A stretch of 64,000 bases of DNA from Parietichytrium sp. I65-24A (taxonomy: Eukaryota; Sar; Bigyra; Thraustochytrida; Thraustochytriidae), in the NCBI GenBank assembly GCA_012862575.1, contig BLSF01000025.1, positions 62,001 to 126,000 of the forward strand, in the 5' to 3' direction. A program made the translations under genes and the position numbers. This document shows, in pieces, positions 10,309-21,736 of the stretch; position 1 is the first letter of the stretch, and each line of letters begins with the position of its first letter. The notes beneath the pieces are model-generated. The model made no database searches, was not told the origin of the DNA, and worked only from the letters and a program-made list of their open reading frames with translations.

Positions 10309-11249
10309 CTAGACGCTTGAGAAAGGGTTGTCCGTCGCAAAAGGGTTGTCAGACGATGCATTGCCTTGCTGAGTTGAGTGGGTTGGCTGAGCAAATGGAG
10401 ATGAATTTTGCCCATACGCAGGCTGGGGGGTAGCGTCGTGAAGTTCGTACGAAGTGTATGCGGCTCCAGCGCTGTTGGAATCTCCAAACGTGTATGCCGA
10501 CTGAGTATTTCCGAATCCCCCGGATGTTGGTTGTGGCTGGGTGGTTGTTGTGTTAAATGGCTGGCTAGGGACGCCGTTCATTTCCTCTTCAAGATGAGCC
10601 GTTGCATAGGCATCGAACGAAGGGTGCAAGCAGATGGTGATACAGACAAAGAGCCCGTTGAGCCTGGTTTCAGCATCGACAAAAGTTAGAGAGAGTTGAG
10701 TTGAAATGGGCTGATCACTCAGAACGGTTCAAGAAGCCAACTTACGTTGTGTAGACCGCGACGAGAACCGCAAACCACCAAAGCCCGCCAAATTCTTTGT
10801 TGATCACGCTAAAACACATTGTGGCAAGGAATAATATCAGAGTGGCCTTGCCACGATTCGAGTACATAAAGCCGCAGTTCTTCCTGTCACGCACGATCAA
10901 ACGATTTTCAACATTGTCATTAATAATTTCAGCAAATGCCGGCCGTGCCGTCCCGCACTTACATAATATACCCTCTCGCACTGCTCACCCGGAGCTCAAA
11001 TAGTAACAAAAGCACCGCGAAAAGGATTGTATAGAAAGCAAGCACAATCATCGAAGGCGTCCCACAGTCTTCGTCATCAGGACACTGGTGAATGATCGTA
11101 AATGTAATAACCCCAGAAGCTATGAGCAGACCGGCATTTATCATGTTTGCGATCCTCATGCACATGGTCAGCTTGTCTGGCGCTGCCTCCTTGATCTGCT
11201 GCGTGGCCGCTTCCACCATGCGGTTCGACGACGACATCCCTTCCGCCAT
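10309..11249 (-). CDS. COPI-associated / TVP15-like four-helix membrane protein, three exons
   Basis: Members of this family (Pfam COPI_assoc; yeast Tvp15 is related) are small Golgi/vesicle membrane proteins of unclear biochemical role. I join three exons: 11249-10963, 10883-10746 and 10663-10309, removing introns of 79 and 82 nt. Both introns have GTAAGT donors, and the frame is kept at both joins. The result is 259 residues with four hydrophobic helices: MINAGLLIASGVITFTII, MIVLAFYTILFAVLLLLF, KATLILFLATMCFSVI and FAVLVAVYTTLNGLFVCITI. The family loop NCGFMYSNRGK lies between helices two and three. The fourth helix is only complete after the second splice, which supports the model. The cytosolic tail is Gln/Ser/Thr-rich and ends with two NPF motifs (DNPFATDNPF), typical ligands of EH-domain endocytic proteins. 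I considered a SCAMP because of the NPFs, but the helix pattern fits COPI_assoc better. Confidence 0.7.
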
Positions 11250-12351
11250 TTTGGAGAAATGAAATCTACCTCGTCACTAATGATTCCTCGGCCTGCCAAG
11301 CTTTCCAATTTACTGTGCCAACCCCACACGCGTGATCCTTCTCCGAGTCCCCTCTCAGGCTCGCTGTCTCTCTGTCTTGTCATACTGAAACTGACTACGA
11401 CGAAAAAATCCTTCCCTCTGCGTGGCACTCTGCACGTTCCTCGTCACGGTGATACCTGTCGTTACGTACTCTACCCTAACTCAATGCGCCCGAAACCTAC
11501 TTCTGGAAAGTCAATACTCTCCATGCCATGGTAATATGTATGGAGGCGTTATGCGACTCTCAGACGAATATGAAATGTTCAGAGACTTCAATAGGTTTTG
11601 GAGGAAAAAAGCAAGCAGTGCCACCACTAAGACCCTCGCGAAACATCTCCTACTGCAAATCTTACCGAAATGATAGACACATCCCTACCGATTCTACCGC
11701 AGAATCCAATCCTTACAGCTAGGCTCCCCTTAGCCCATTCCCCACTTTTTCCCTGCGCTATCCACAGCTACGCAAATGTCTACGACCGGGAAAAAGAGAG
11801 AAGCGTAAGAGTGGGCGAGGAGAAAAAGCTACGGAGATCCTCTCTCTCCTCTCTCCTCACTCCTCACTTAGCGAGAGACTAGCTCGCCTCTAGCTAGTAG
11901 TAGAGAGAGAAACAGCAGACGAAAGGTGCGAGGACGTGCGCGCGGGGAGAAAGAAGAACCAGCGCTCTCGCGCGGCAGTTCCTTCGCGAGCGGCACGACC
12001 ACTTTTGGCGCAGGTGCAAGGTGGCGCTTCTGACGTTTCGTCTGTTCCTCACAGCGGCGCAGGTCGAGAGAGAGAGAGAGAAGCGGTTTGAAATTCGGCC
12101 GCTTATTTTTCTCGCCTTATAAAGTCCCTTTTTTTTTCTCCCTTCTCTTCTTGCTCATAGACGGAGAGCAGGGCGGCGGTGTGTGGGCTAGCTGTAGCTA
12201 GCGTTGGAGGTCGTAACAAACAAGAAAAAGAGAAAAAGGCAAAAGTGAGGCGGAATACAAAAGGCGAGTCGGAAAAGGCATTGCTCTGCTGGGAGAAGGC
12301 GGGTAGCATCAAAGATAGCGATAGCGATAGCGATAACTTGGACGGCTCGCG
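11250..12351. promoter_or_regulatory. divergent promoter region COPI-associated protein / SANT co-repressor
   Basis: 1.1 kb between divergent starts. The half next to the SANT gene is purine-rich on the plus strand (GA tract at 12066-12082) and has a TTATAAAG octamer at 12117-12124 and several CTAG-rich words. Just before the ATG is an ATAGCG run (12314-12333). No gene recognised. Confidence 0.4.
12117..12124 (+). promoter_or_regulatory. possible TATA element of the SANT co-repressor gene
   Basis: TTATAAAG about 230 bases before the ATG, in the gene's orientation and 35 bases after a GA tract. It is identical to the octamer upstream of IFT172. The role is inferred. Confidence 0.35.
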
Positions 12352-15300
12352 ATGCCGGAAGGGGACCACCGGCACGGGGAGCATCGGCACCACAACGACC
12401 ACCATCGGCACGGCGGCGAGCACCAGCACAGGGAGCACAGGGAGAACAGGGAGCACAGGCACGGATCGTCGGCGTCGTCACAGCAGCACTCTTCCAGCCA
12501 CGCGCCGTCGTCGCCGGAGTCGCGGCCCTTTGCGCGGCAGAGCTCCATCTCGTCGCGAGGCTCAGGCGGCGGAGGAAGCCACTCGTCGCGAATGAGTGGA
12601 GGCGGAGGCGCCGGCGGGAGCGGGTCCGGATGGCGCGACTCGGACAAGTACCACCACCAGAGGCGCTGGTCTTCGGGCGACCGCGGGAGGGAGAGGGACA
12701 GGGAGCGCGATAGAGACCGGGACAGGGACCGCGAAAGGGAACGGGAAAGGGAGCGCGATAGAGACAGGGAAAGTAAAAGCAGGGACCGCGACAGGGATAG
12801 AGAAAGGGACTCGTATCGGGACAGGGATAGGGCGAGGTCGCTCGGGGGACGCGGCACGAGAGATCGCTCTTCCAGCTTTGATAAGGACAAGGACGGGCAC
12901 CACTATCGGGAGAGAGAACATAGAGACAAAGATAGGGACCGCGAGAGGGACAGGGACCGTTCCAGGTCTGATTATGACCGGGACAAGTATCGCGACAGGG
13001 AAAAGTCCGGTGGGTTGCGTCGAGAGTCTAGCGCGGGCTCCACACACAGCTCTACCGGTGTGCTAAAGAGGTCGTCGAGTGACCCCACTGCCATCGCTCC
13101 CGGGTCGGCTGCAGCTGCTCCTTTAAGCGCATTTCCCACACCTTCTGGATCAAATGCCCCTGCGTCGAGCAACACTGCGCCCGCCCCTCCTGCACCGCCC
13201 TTGCCGCCTGCATGGGAGAAGCCTGCAAGTAGTAACAGCGGTTGGAAGCCTAGCGGCTCGACTGCTCTTGCTATCAATCGCTGGGGGCCAAGGACCATGT
13301 CGAGCAGCTCCAGAGACGAACAGAGCGGTTCGGGGTCATACCTTAAGAAAATATCTTCGCGTAGTCCGTCCAATGCTGCCGATATCATGGATGATGACGA
13401 TGAGGTCGATGATGACGATGACGATAATCTGGAGGCCCCAGAAGTTCAGAGCAAGCCAGAGTTGCCTGTATTGGGCCGCTCTCTCTCCGCTGTTGATCAG
13501 CTTTTGGGCAGAGAATCCCCTTCTACTCTGAAGCCTACAAGCCATCCGTTCACACCTCATGCACCCACGCTGACGCGCCAAGCGTCATCAGAAAGCAACA
13601 CTGGCGGACCGGGGTCGCCTCGCTCAGTTGGACTCGCCAAGCTCGGATGGGGCCGCGGCCTGAAAGCCAGAACTTCCTCAAGCAAACTTACTCCGGAGCC
13701 GTCGAGCAAACCTGGCGATGGCGACGCAAGTGCGTCTTCAAATACTTCTGGAGACAGTCTCGACTCGGTTTCGGCTGCAACTGAACCAGTCAAAGCTGAG
13801 GGTACCGCCGTTTCCACCAAGCCAAGTGATCCTGAAAAACAACTCGTCGATCCGCCGCCACCGCCAGACAAGGGAATCGCATCCACGAGTAGCCCTCCAG
13901 CAGCAGGAGTCGTTGATACTTCTCGCGCCGAGAAAAAGGAGCCAGCGGTGGAGTCAGACACACTCACCAAGCAGGAGCGGGTGGACGAGGACGAAAGTAG
14001 GGTCGCGCCGTCTTCACAGGCCGTTGAGCTTCCTGTAGAGGCAAAGCCGTTGGTGGATGCTGCTGCGCCTGTCTCGGTGGCGGAGGAGGAGGAGGAGGTA
14101 AGCCAACCGACTGGGAAGATCGAAAAGGAAGATGCCGAGGTGTTGGACGCTTCAGATGCCGAGGGCGTGATGACTGCCTCGGAAAAGAAGAAACCCGAGC
14201 ATAGTAGGGAGAGCGAAAGGCAAAGTGCTCATGAACGGGAGAGGAGGGTTTCGGATCTTCGGGATTCCTCTGTGGCGTCTGGGGACGAGGGTGAGAGGAA
14301 GAAGAAGAAGAAAAAGAAGAAGAAGAAGCGTGACCGATCCAAGGACAGAGAGCGGGATGAAGGAGACGCGGACGAAGGAGTGGATGCAGGTCTCGCTGAT
14401 GACGGCGAGGAGAGGAGAAAGAAAAAGAAAAAGAAGAAAAAACTAGCCATGGAGGCCGCCTCGGCGCAATCTCGCCATGATGAAGATGCAGGTCCTTACG
14501 GTACCACGATTAAGGAGGAGAGTATGATTCTTGATGACTCCCCGGAGCTCAAACGAAAGAAGAAGAAGAAGAAGCGTTTGAGCGACGATACAGCCAAAGT
14601 CGATACGAAGAGGGAAGAGGTGTCTTCTACTGTGGAGCCTTCGCACGATCCTGAGATTATCAAGCCCGTGGAGGAGAAGCCGGAGCAGGAGAAGCAGGAG
14701 CAGCCTGCTTCCGCCCCAGTGGCCCTTCCAGCATCTGACAACAATCCTGTACCTGATAGCCAACCGCAAGTCGCCGTGGAAGACGACGAGGATGTCGATA
14801 TGGGGGAGAGAAAGAAAAAGAAGAAGAAAAAGAAAAAATTGCGTCTGGAGTCTTTTGGCCGCAAATCGAGCAGGGATTCGATTGAGTCTTTTGTAAATGA
14901 AGCTGTCGCTGCGCCTGAGCAAGCCATTCCGGAAGAAGAGCCTCTGAAGAAGGAAGAGGCCGAGGACCAAGAGAAAATGGACATTGCCGTGGATGAGGCC
15001 GCACCGCCACCCCCACCCCCGCCACCCCCGCCGCCACCACCATCTCAACACGCTCCCGTTCCGAGTATTGGCGTCGCAGAGCCCGAGGACTCCTCTGTTA
15101 TGGATGATACAAGCACAGCGCATCCCATTCGCCGTCGCTCGTCGTCCGCAAGCAGCAGTAAGCGCGAGTTAATCCGTAGAGATTCTACATCATCAGAGAA
15201 GAAGCGGAAAACCAAGCGCACGCGTGTAGAAGAGCCCGTGGAGCTGCCGGAAGAAGCAGAGGAACCAAAAATAGCACAGGTTGAAGAGAAGCCACCGAAA

Positions 15301-18300
15301 GAGGAACCTGCCGCGAACAACATGGAAAGTCCTGAACCTACAAGTATTCAAGAGCCCCCTTCGAAGGTCGCCGCACCAAAGCCGCAGATTCGCAAGCTGC
15401 CTTCTCGAGAGATGGTGATTCGGACTTTGAAGTTAGTGAAAGACGAGCTCGGATCGGCAAAGGAGGCGCTGATGGAGCTGGTCGCTCAAAGACAAGAGTC
15501 AAAGGCCGCCGAGCAGCAGGCCGGAGGCGTGACCGGTAGTATGGATGAAGATGAGCTTTTGATTAGCTCTGTACTCGCAGAAAATAAGGCAAAGTCTCAA
15601 ACGGCGTCCTCCCGACTGAACACACTCAACCTGGATTTTGCCCAGCTGGAAAAAGATCTGGCCCTGAGAGCCGAAGACTGTGACGATAGCTTTGACCCGC
15701 AAAAACTTGCACTGATCCGGAAACTACACTTACTTCAAGACAACGACTCATCCCAGCAAAACACCTTTCCAATGCCCTTGTACAGCTCCCCTTCTGAGGC
15801 GCCATGCTGGAACCGCAACGTACGGACACATCTTCGATTGCATGACTCAATCAAAGCACGCATTGCAGCAGAGAAAGAGATGATACACGGATACACTGTA
15901 AAGCTCGCTGACGAGTACCTACAATTACACGAAGCTTACTCTCGTCGTCAAGAGAAGGGCATCTCCAAGAAGGCAGCAAAGGCAGCTCAGAAAGAAAAAG
16001 AAAAAGAGGTCCAGAGCGTCCCAGGAGTCGGGATGACGATCCAAACCGCTGGTGTCGCTGGGGTGGACAAGCCACTCGAGGAGACTCCAAAGAGACGGAG
16101 CATCCGTGGCGACCGGTACCCCACCCGAGGGCCGGGTGGTCAAGGAGACTTTGTAACGAGTGAATGGGAGCAACAAACTCGATTGAAAGAGCTTATCGAG
16201 GCTGAGTCGAGAGAGAAGGCGCGACAAGTGAACGCAGCTGTGCTTCCCGAGATGGTTGTTTCGGAGCATGTGCGTCAGCAACTTCGACACGGAATTCCCC
16301 CAGTGCGGCTAACTCTGGACCACGACAAGCCTTTCTGCGATGGGATCCCGAGCAACGTGGATTGCGCCACCTTGGCCGCGAACCGGAAACTTATTAACGA
16401 AAGGGAAGCAAGGACTCGGAATAAGGGTCCGCCGGACGTAAGCGTCAACGCCGTAGGTCTTGTACAGCCATCCGTTTCCGGATGCAATTGTGCCAGGGCG
16501 GTTCAAATATCTGAGAACAGTGTCAATCCATGGACCGACGTGGAGAGGCTCATTTTTCTGGACAAGTTTCTGCAATACCCTAAGGACTTTCACCGGATCT
16601 CATCCTTCCTGCGGAACAAGAGCACACGAGATTGCATCAAGTTTTACTATGACACCAAGAAGTCTGGTACTGACTACAAGGCGCTGTTGCGGGAGCAATT
16701 TCAACTGCACAAGAACAAGACCGCGAGAAAGCCGCAATGGCAGCTTACAGCTTCCGGTGCGCGCCAACTCGGTATTCATTTTCCTGCAAGCGTGGAGGAG
16801 TTGATGCAGAACGGGGCACCCAATAACGATCAGGCATCGTCGTCTTCTGGCCCTGCACCGAGTGCAGTTAGTCCTGTCTCGCCAACTGGTACAGCAGTGG
16901 ATGCCGGCTCCGCTATTGGTGGGCTGGCCAATCCTTCAGCTACCGCGGGCGGGTCTGTGGTGCCTCCGCCTCCGAATGCTGGCGATGATGTAGGTGTTCA
17001 TCTTCAACAGACGCCAACATCCTCCAAGGCAAAGAAAGGGAAAGGGAAAAAGAAAGGTAGTCGACATCATGATGATGACGAAGACGATGAGCGCTACGAC
17101 GGTGTCTTGCGCGCCTCAAACCCGCCCCTGGGTCGTCTCATTGGCGACAATACTTTCACGACGGTTGACCTTCGCAAGAAAAGCGCTTTGCAGCAGCCAA
17201 TTCGCATGCGAGAGGAGTCGGCCTCTTCGCCTGCAGCGTCGCGCACGCCAGCGTCTCGGCGAAACAGTGCTGCGCCTCCTCCTTTGCCACCATCCTCCGC
17301 TCAATTCCCTGCGCATGAACGTCCTGCAGGGTCGGTGAACCCTGAGGTTCAAGCCGCACACCCTCCACCAGTAATCACAATCCCTCCCCCAGTCGCTGTG
17401 GCCGGGCAGGCCCCGCCACAATCCTCCACTCCAGGTCTCGCTTCGAGATTGACATCTCGAGAAAGTTCAGAGGCTGGCGGTCGAAGAGATGGCAAGGACG
17501 GTCCGAGCAAGTCGACGAAGTGGTCAGATGCTGAGAAAGCTATGTTCATGGACCTCATCCCCAAGCACGGCAGAGACTGGAAGCTTATTGCCACGAAAAT
17601 TGGGACTAAAACAGAGCCGCAAGTCAAAAACTACTTTCAAAACTACAAGAAGAAGCTCGGTTTGCAAGAAATGCTTCCGGAGAACGAGAGAAGGAATTCA
17701 GCGAGCCCAGTTCACGCGGGTGGCCCGCGAGCAAACTCTCCAGTTTTACCATCACCGAGCATCACGCCGTCTCCATCTCCACCCGTTGTGCAAGCTATGG
17801 ATGACGCGCCTAAGGCTGGTGGGAAGGGTCGAAAGGGGGCAGGCGGGAAGAAGGCACAACTGGGAATGCCAGCCGGTGCTGTGGGCGTGCCCCCTCCACC
17901 ACCTCCGCCGTCCATGGCAGGAGGTATTGGAAATGCAGGGCGCATGACGCCTCCTCCACCTCAGCAACAACCACGACGAATGTCTGGTCCGCCGCAACAG
18001 CAGCCTGGTGGAATGATTTCGACAGAGGAATTTCGCAATCGTATGGATAAAATCGTGATGACAGCTTCCGAATATCGCCAAAAAGGAAATACTGCTGCTT
18101 TGGACACTCTCGGGCAACAGTTGCAGACGTTCTCGAACAATCTTGACCTGAATGATGAGCAAAAGGCAATACTCCAAAGTGCTGCGCAGACAATTTATCT
18201 CTGGTATCGTTCATCGTTGCAAGGCTCCCCAGGAATCGAGGAGCTTGACCGCGCATTTAAAGAGTCGGTCGACTCCTTCGGGAAACTTTACCAAGAAGCC

Positions 18301-19899
18301 TCGCACCACCCTTCCGAAGAAAACGTCCTTCTTTTGCTCGACAAGGTCAGCGAAATGGAGCGTCTTCAGCGCACTCTCCATGAGATGCAATCCCAGCGCA
18401 TTGCCATGGGGCAACAGCAGCAGATCGAGAAATACAAGCAGAATCATACGGAAGCCAATCTGAAAGCCTGTCAAGAATTGGAGAAGAGGAAAGAACAGCT
18501 TGATAAGCAGCAGGCTGAGGAGGTCCAGGATCTTCAAAAGCAGCGAGAGCACATTGAGAGTAGTCTGCGATCAATTAGGCAGCAGCAACAACAACAGCAG
18601 CAGCAGCATGGTCCTCCCGCGCCACAGGTGCAAAAGAAGGTTCCAGCCCCATCTCAGCCACAACAACCTCCAATGCCAATCTCGAAACAGCAGCAGCAGT
18701 TCCAACCTCAACAGACTCAACAGCCGCCGCCTCAACCAAAGAAACAAGCCCCTGCCCAGAAACAGCAACGGGCGATTAAACAACAGCAGCCCGCTCCAAA
18801 GCCTCCGGTTGGGGCGCAGTTGCCGACTCATGCTCCGCCTCAGAATTCGCAGCACCAGCAACAACCTCCTGTGGCTCAACCGAAAGACAAGCCGAATCCT
18901 GGTATGAACATAGATATTCCGACTCTGCATGACCTTCAGGCGAAAGGCATTCTCACTGAGGAGCAGATCAAAGTATATTTGCAATCGGGGGCTGCTTCCA
19001 AAGAGTCTGCAAGCACTGCCAATACGCTCAAGCAAATGAAGCCAAACAAACCTGCTCGACCACCAAAGCAGCAGTCGCCGCAGATTGTGCAGCAGCAACA
19101 ACAACAGCAGCAGCCGCCGCCGCCAAAACCCCAGCTACCTCAACCACCTCGACAGCAGTCGCCTCCAGTACCTCCACCTGCTGCAGTCCCGATTCAGGTG
19201 CAACAGCAACCTCAACCGCGCCCTCAAGCACATCCGAAGCCAGTGGTGGCCCAGGTTCCTTCTCCAAATCCAATGCAACAACAGAGACAGCAGCAAGAGC
19301 AGCAACAAATTCAATTGCTCCAGCAGCTGGCACAGCAAATGCAGATTCCACCAGCACAAATACAACAATTGCTTCAAGGAAACCGCGGCGGCGCAGAGGT
19401 GGAGGCCGTCAAGCAGTACTTGCTCATGCAACAAGAACAGCAGCAACAACAGCAGCAGCAGATTCAGCAACACTTGCAACTCGTAACGCAAATGATCCAA
19501 CAATACCACGCTCTTGTGGAGGCAACACAAAACGTGACACCGCAAACAAGTCAGCACATAAATCTGCTGCAGCAGGCAAAGCAGCACTTGGAGAATGGGC
19601 AACCTCTTACGCAACAACACATACAATTCTTGCAACAAGTTGAAGCCCACTTGCAACAGGTTCGTGAGCAGCATCAAGTGAAGCAAGTCGATCAGGCGCA
19701 AGTCGAGCGCTTAAAGGTTTTACACGAATGTAATGCTGTAGGCGAGAAGGAGCTGCATCAGCTTGCGCAGTTGATTCAGTCGCATCAAATTGATTACGCG
19801 CAGATGGAGGGGATTCTGGAGAACTATGAAAAGATGCACCTGCAGCAGCAGTTGAGGCAGCTGAACCCCTTGCAGCAGCTTTTCTTGATGCAACAGCAG

Positions 19900-19933
<34 letters not shown>

Positions 19934-20208
19934 AACAAATTCCTCAACAGCAGCAGCAGCAGCAGCTCCAACAGATGCAGCAAATGCAACAGATGCAGCA
20001 AATGCTGCAGTTGAACCCCCAACAGCTCCAGCAGCTCCAACAGCTAAACTCGCAGTCCAATCCCTTTGCACAAATGATTCAGCAGCAGCTCCAACAGCAG
20101 CAGCAGCAGCAACAGCAGCAAGGCGGTGGCGCCCTGACTCAGCAGCAACTGGAAATGCTTTTAAAGCAGCAATTAATGCGAATGGGACGCCCGAACGGTG
20201 GACAGTAG
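12352..20208 (+). CDS. NCoR/SMRT-like double-SANT transcriptional co-repressor
   Basis: Proteins of this architecture (NCoR, SMRT, yeast Snt1) scaffold HDAC3/Hos2-type deacetylase complexes in the nucleus. The uninterrupted frame encodes 2,618 residues. Residues ~20-110 are His/Gly/Ser-rich. Residues ~111-208 are an Arg-Asp/Arg-Glu alternating tract like those of splicing-related proteins. At ~649, 688, 733 and 818 there are four acidic-then-polylysine blocks (six to eleven Lys), and near 885 a proline run. A helical region follows at ~1,015-1,330. The first SANT domain is at ~1,391-1,450 (NPWTDVERLIFLDKFLQ, then CIKFYYDTKK). The second is at ~1,720-1,780 (TKWSDAEKAMFMDLIP, then VKNYFQNYKKKLG). 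The last ~550 residues are Gln-rich with CAG/CAA-mixed polyglutamine. The paired SANT spacing supports the co-repressor call; the repeats are low-complexity and carry little homology information. Confidence 0.8.
18577..20150 (+). repeat. CAG/CAA polyglutamine-coding region
   Basis: Multiple polyglutamine runs within the SANT co-repressor (longest near 19891-19938 and 20080-20120). CAG and CAA codons are interspersed, a mixture that tends to limit slippage. The longest tracts still make length polymorphism likely. Confidence 0.85.
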
Positions 20209-20450
20209 CTTAGTACGGGCGGTTCGTTCACAGTCAATCAAAATTGAAAAAACGAAAGGTACTTTCGGGCGGTTGGTCCAACTCCAATATAATTTTTTGT
20301 TGTAGAAGTACATTTCGAAGTCCTCTGATATTCAAACGAACCCGAATTTTGAAAAACATAAAGCTTGTGCTCTCGCTTCAACCAATCATGACTGCAAGAG
20401 AAGGGCTCTCTTAAATTTCACATGTGCAACCAAGGCACGGAGCGAATATG
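20209..20450. other. convergent 3' region
   Basis: 242 bases between the SANT gene stop and the Ragulator-like gene stop. It holds one TGACTGTGA word on the minus strand (20228-20236) in the SANT gene's 3' flank and AT-rich sequence beyond. No gene seen. Confidence 0.5.
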
Positions 20451-21176
20451 TCACACCTTAGCCGGGTGGTTTTTGATCCCAGCCATAAACATCTCGAGGT
20501 CCTCCAGCCGTGGCTCCATTTTGGCGTCCAGCTGCACCGTGTCAAAGTCCTCAGCCGACCCGTTCGCAGGGGAATTGTACATAGCCAAGTACTGAATTCA
20601 TTCATCCGCGTGTACGTTCAATAATGCGACCATTCGTTCATATTCATTCAGCCAGTTAGTCAATGTATTCTCCCAGCCTCGCTCTCGCGCTGTGACCTCC
20701 GCAAGCTGAAGCGAGTAGAGCAGCAACAACGGGAAGGAAGCCGCACTGGAAACCGCAAACCGCAAACCGCAATACCATCTCCATTTCATCAAGCCAAACA
20801 GCCAAACAAACAAACAACGCAACAAACAACGCAACAAGCGACAACGCACCATCTGTCCCACCGCGTAACACGAGAACACCGCATGCTCGCCCTTGACGTG
20901 CACCACGGGGCAGTCCGCCACTTGCAGCGTGCCCGCGAACCTCGTGGCCGCCGTTCTCAGCGCCAGCAGCGCCGGCCCGGCGCTCGCCACGCTGTTCTCC
21001 CTCCCGCCGTCCACCTCCATCTCCTGCTCGTCCTCGCCGAGCACCTCCCCGTCCGCGCCGAACAACGCCAAAGCGCTCGCACCGACCCCAGCGCGCACCG
21101 AACCCAGCCGCTGGTCCAGCGCTGCGCGCACGCGAGCGCTCAACGGCGCGCTGCGCGTGCAGCACGACGCGCTCAT
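20451..21176 (-). CDS. roadblock/LC7-fold protein, possibly Ragulator (LAMTOR4/5-like), two exons
   Basis: I join exon 21176-20850 to exon 20591-20451, removing a 258-nt intron (donor GTGCGT, CTAAC branch word, acceptor TTCAG); the frame is kept. The product is 155 residues. An N-terminal helix (ARVRAALDQRLGSVRAG) leads into a strand with a turn (ASALALFGADGEVLGED). An acidic loop and a second helix (GPALLALRTAATRFAG) come next, then the strand pair VVHVKGEHAVFSCYAVGQM / YLAMYNSP, which is completed only by splicing. This is the layout of small Ragulator subunits that anchor Rag GTPases on lysosomes. The sequence match is weak, so the assignment is by fold pattern. The C-terminal helix (MEPRLEDLEMFMAGIK) is extra. 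The start ATG (MSASCC) is 4 bases from a (CT)n tract; upstream in-frame Glu-Arg codons are that repeat, not protein. Confidence 0.45.
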
Positions 21177-21177
<1 letters not shown>

Positions 21178-21210
<33 letters not shown>

Positions 21211-21240
21211 TTCTTCTCTTTCTCTTTCTTTCTCTCTCTA
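21178..21240 (+). repeat. (CT)n tract in the 5' leader of the roadblock-like gene
   Basis: A near-perfect CT dinucleotide run to about 21207, then a looser CTTT-rich part. It is GA-rich on the coding strand and begins directly upstream of the ATG. Confidence 0.85.
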
Positions 21241-21736
21241 GCGTCTGTCTCTCGTCGCCTTTGGAGTTGGAGTTGGAGAGAAGGTCGGCAGTGCGAACTT
21301 GAATACACTGGCAGGGTCGCCACGGTCACCACGGTGGAGAAGGAACGAACGGCTAGAACGGCTCGTTGGAGCGGTTGTTGACTGGCCAAGTAGGAGGAGG
21401 AGAGACTGGTTCGAGTGGTTCGAGCAGAGAAAGTGTGCGCGCTTGTGCTGCGTCTGACTGCCAGCTTGGGACCATTGTGCGAATGATGGAGTCGTGAGTT
21501 GGGTTTGTGCTCGTGAATGGTGTGCGCATGCGTTTTGTCTCTCTTTGGCTGATTATTTGTGCTGCGACTTTCTCACGCGATTCGGGAGCTACATTCTGTG
21601 AGGCTTCGCTTCGCTCTTTGAACGCTGCTGCCTCACTAATTCCAGGTTGATGAGGTTGATGCGGGAAGGCAGGGAAGCTAGTGTATAGTTTTACGGGTTT
21701 CAACTTGAGAAATCAAGCAAATGGGTCCAGGGTTGC
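21241..21736. other. spacer between the roadblock-like gene and the PPR gene
   Basis: About 500 bases upstream of the roadblock-like gene and downstream of the PPR stop. It is presumably the former's promoter plus the latter's 3' UTR. No gene recognised. Confidence 0.4.

Noticed and set aside
10309-11249. SCAMP identity for the four-helix protein
   Set aside because: NPF motifs are at the C-terminus instead of the N-terminus, and the helix-loop pattern with NCGFMYSNRGK fits the COPI-associated family better.
12309-12890. Minus-strand Ser-Leu-rich frame opposite the start of the SANT gene
   Set aside because: It mirrors the Arg-Asp/Glu repeat of the SANT protein and has no domain.
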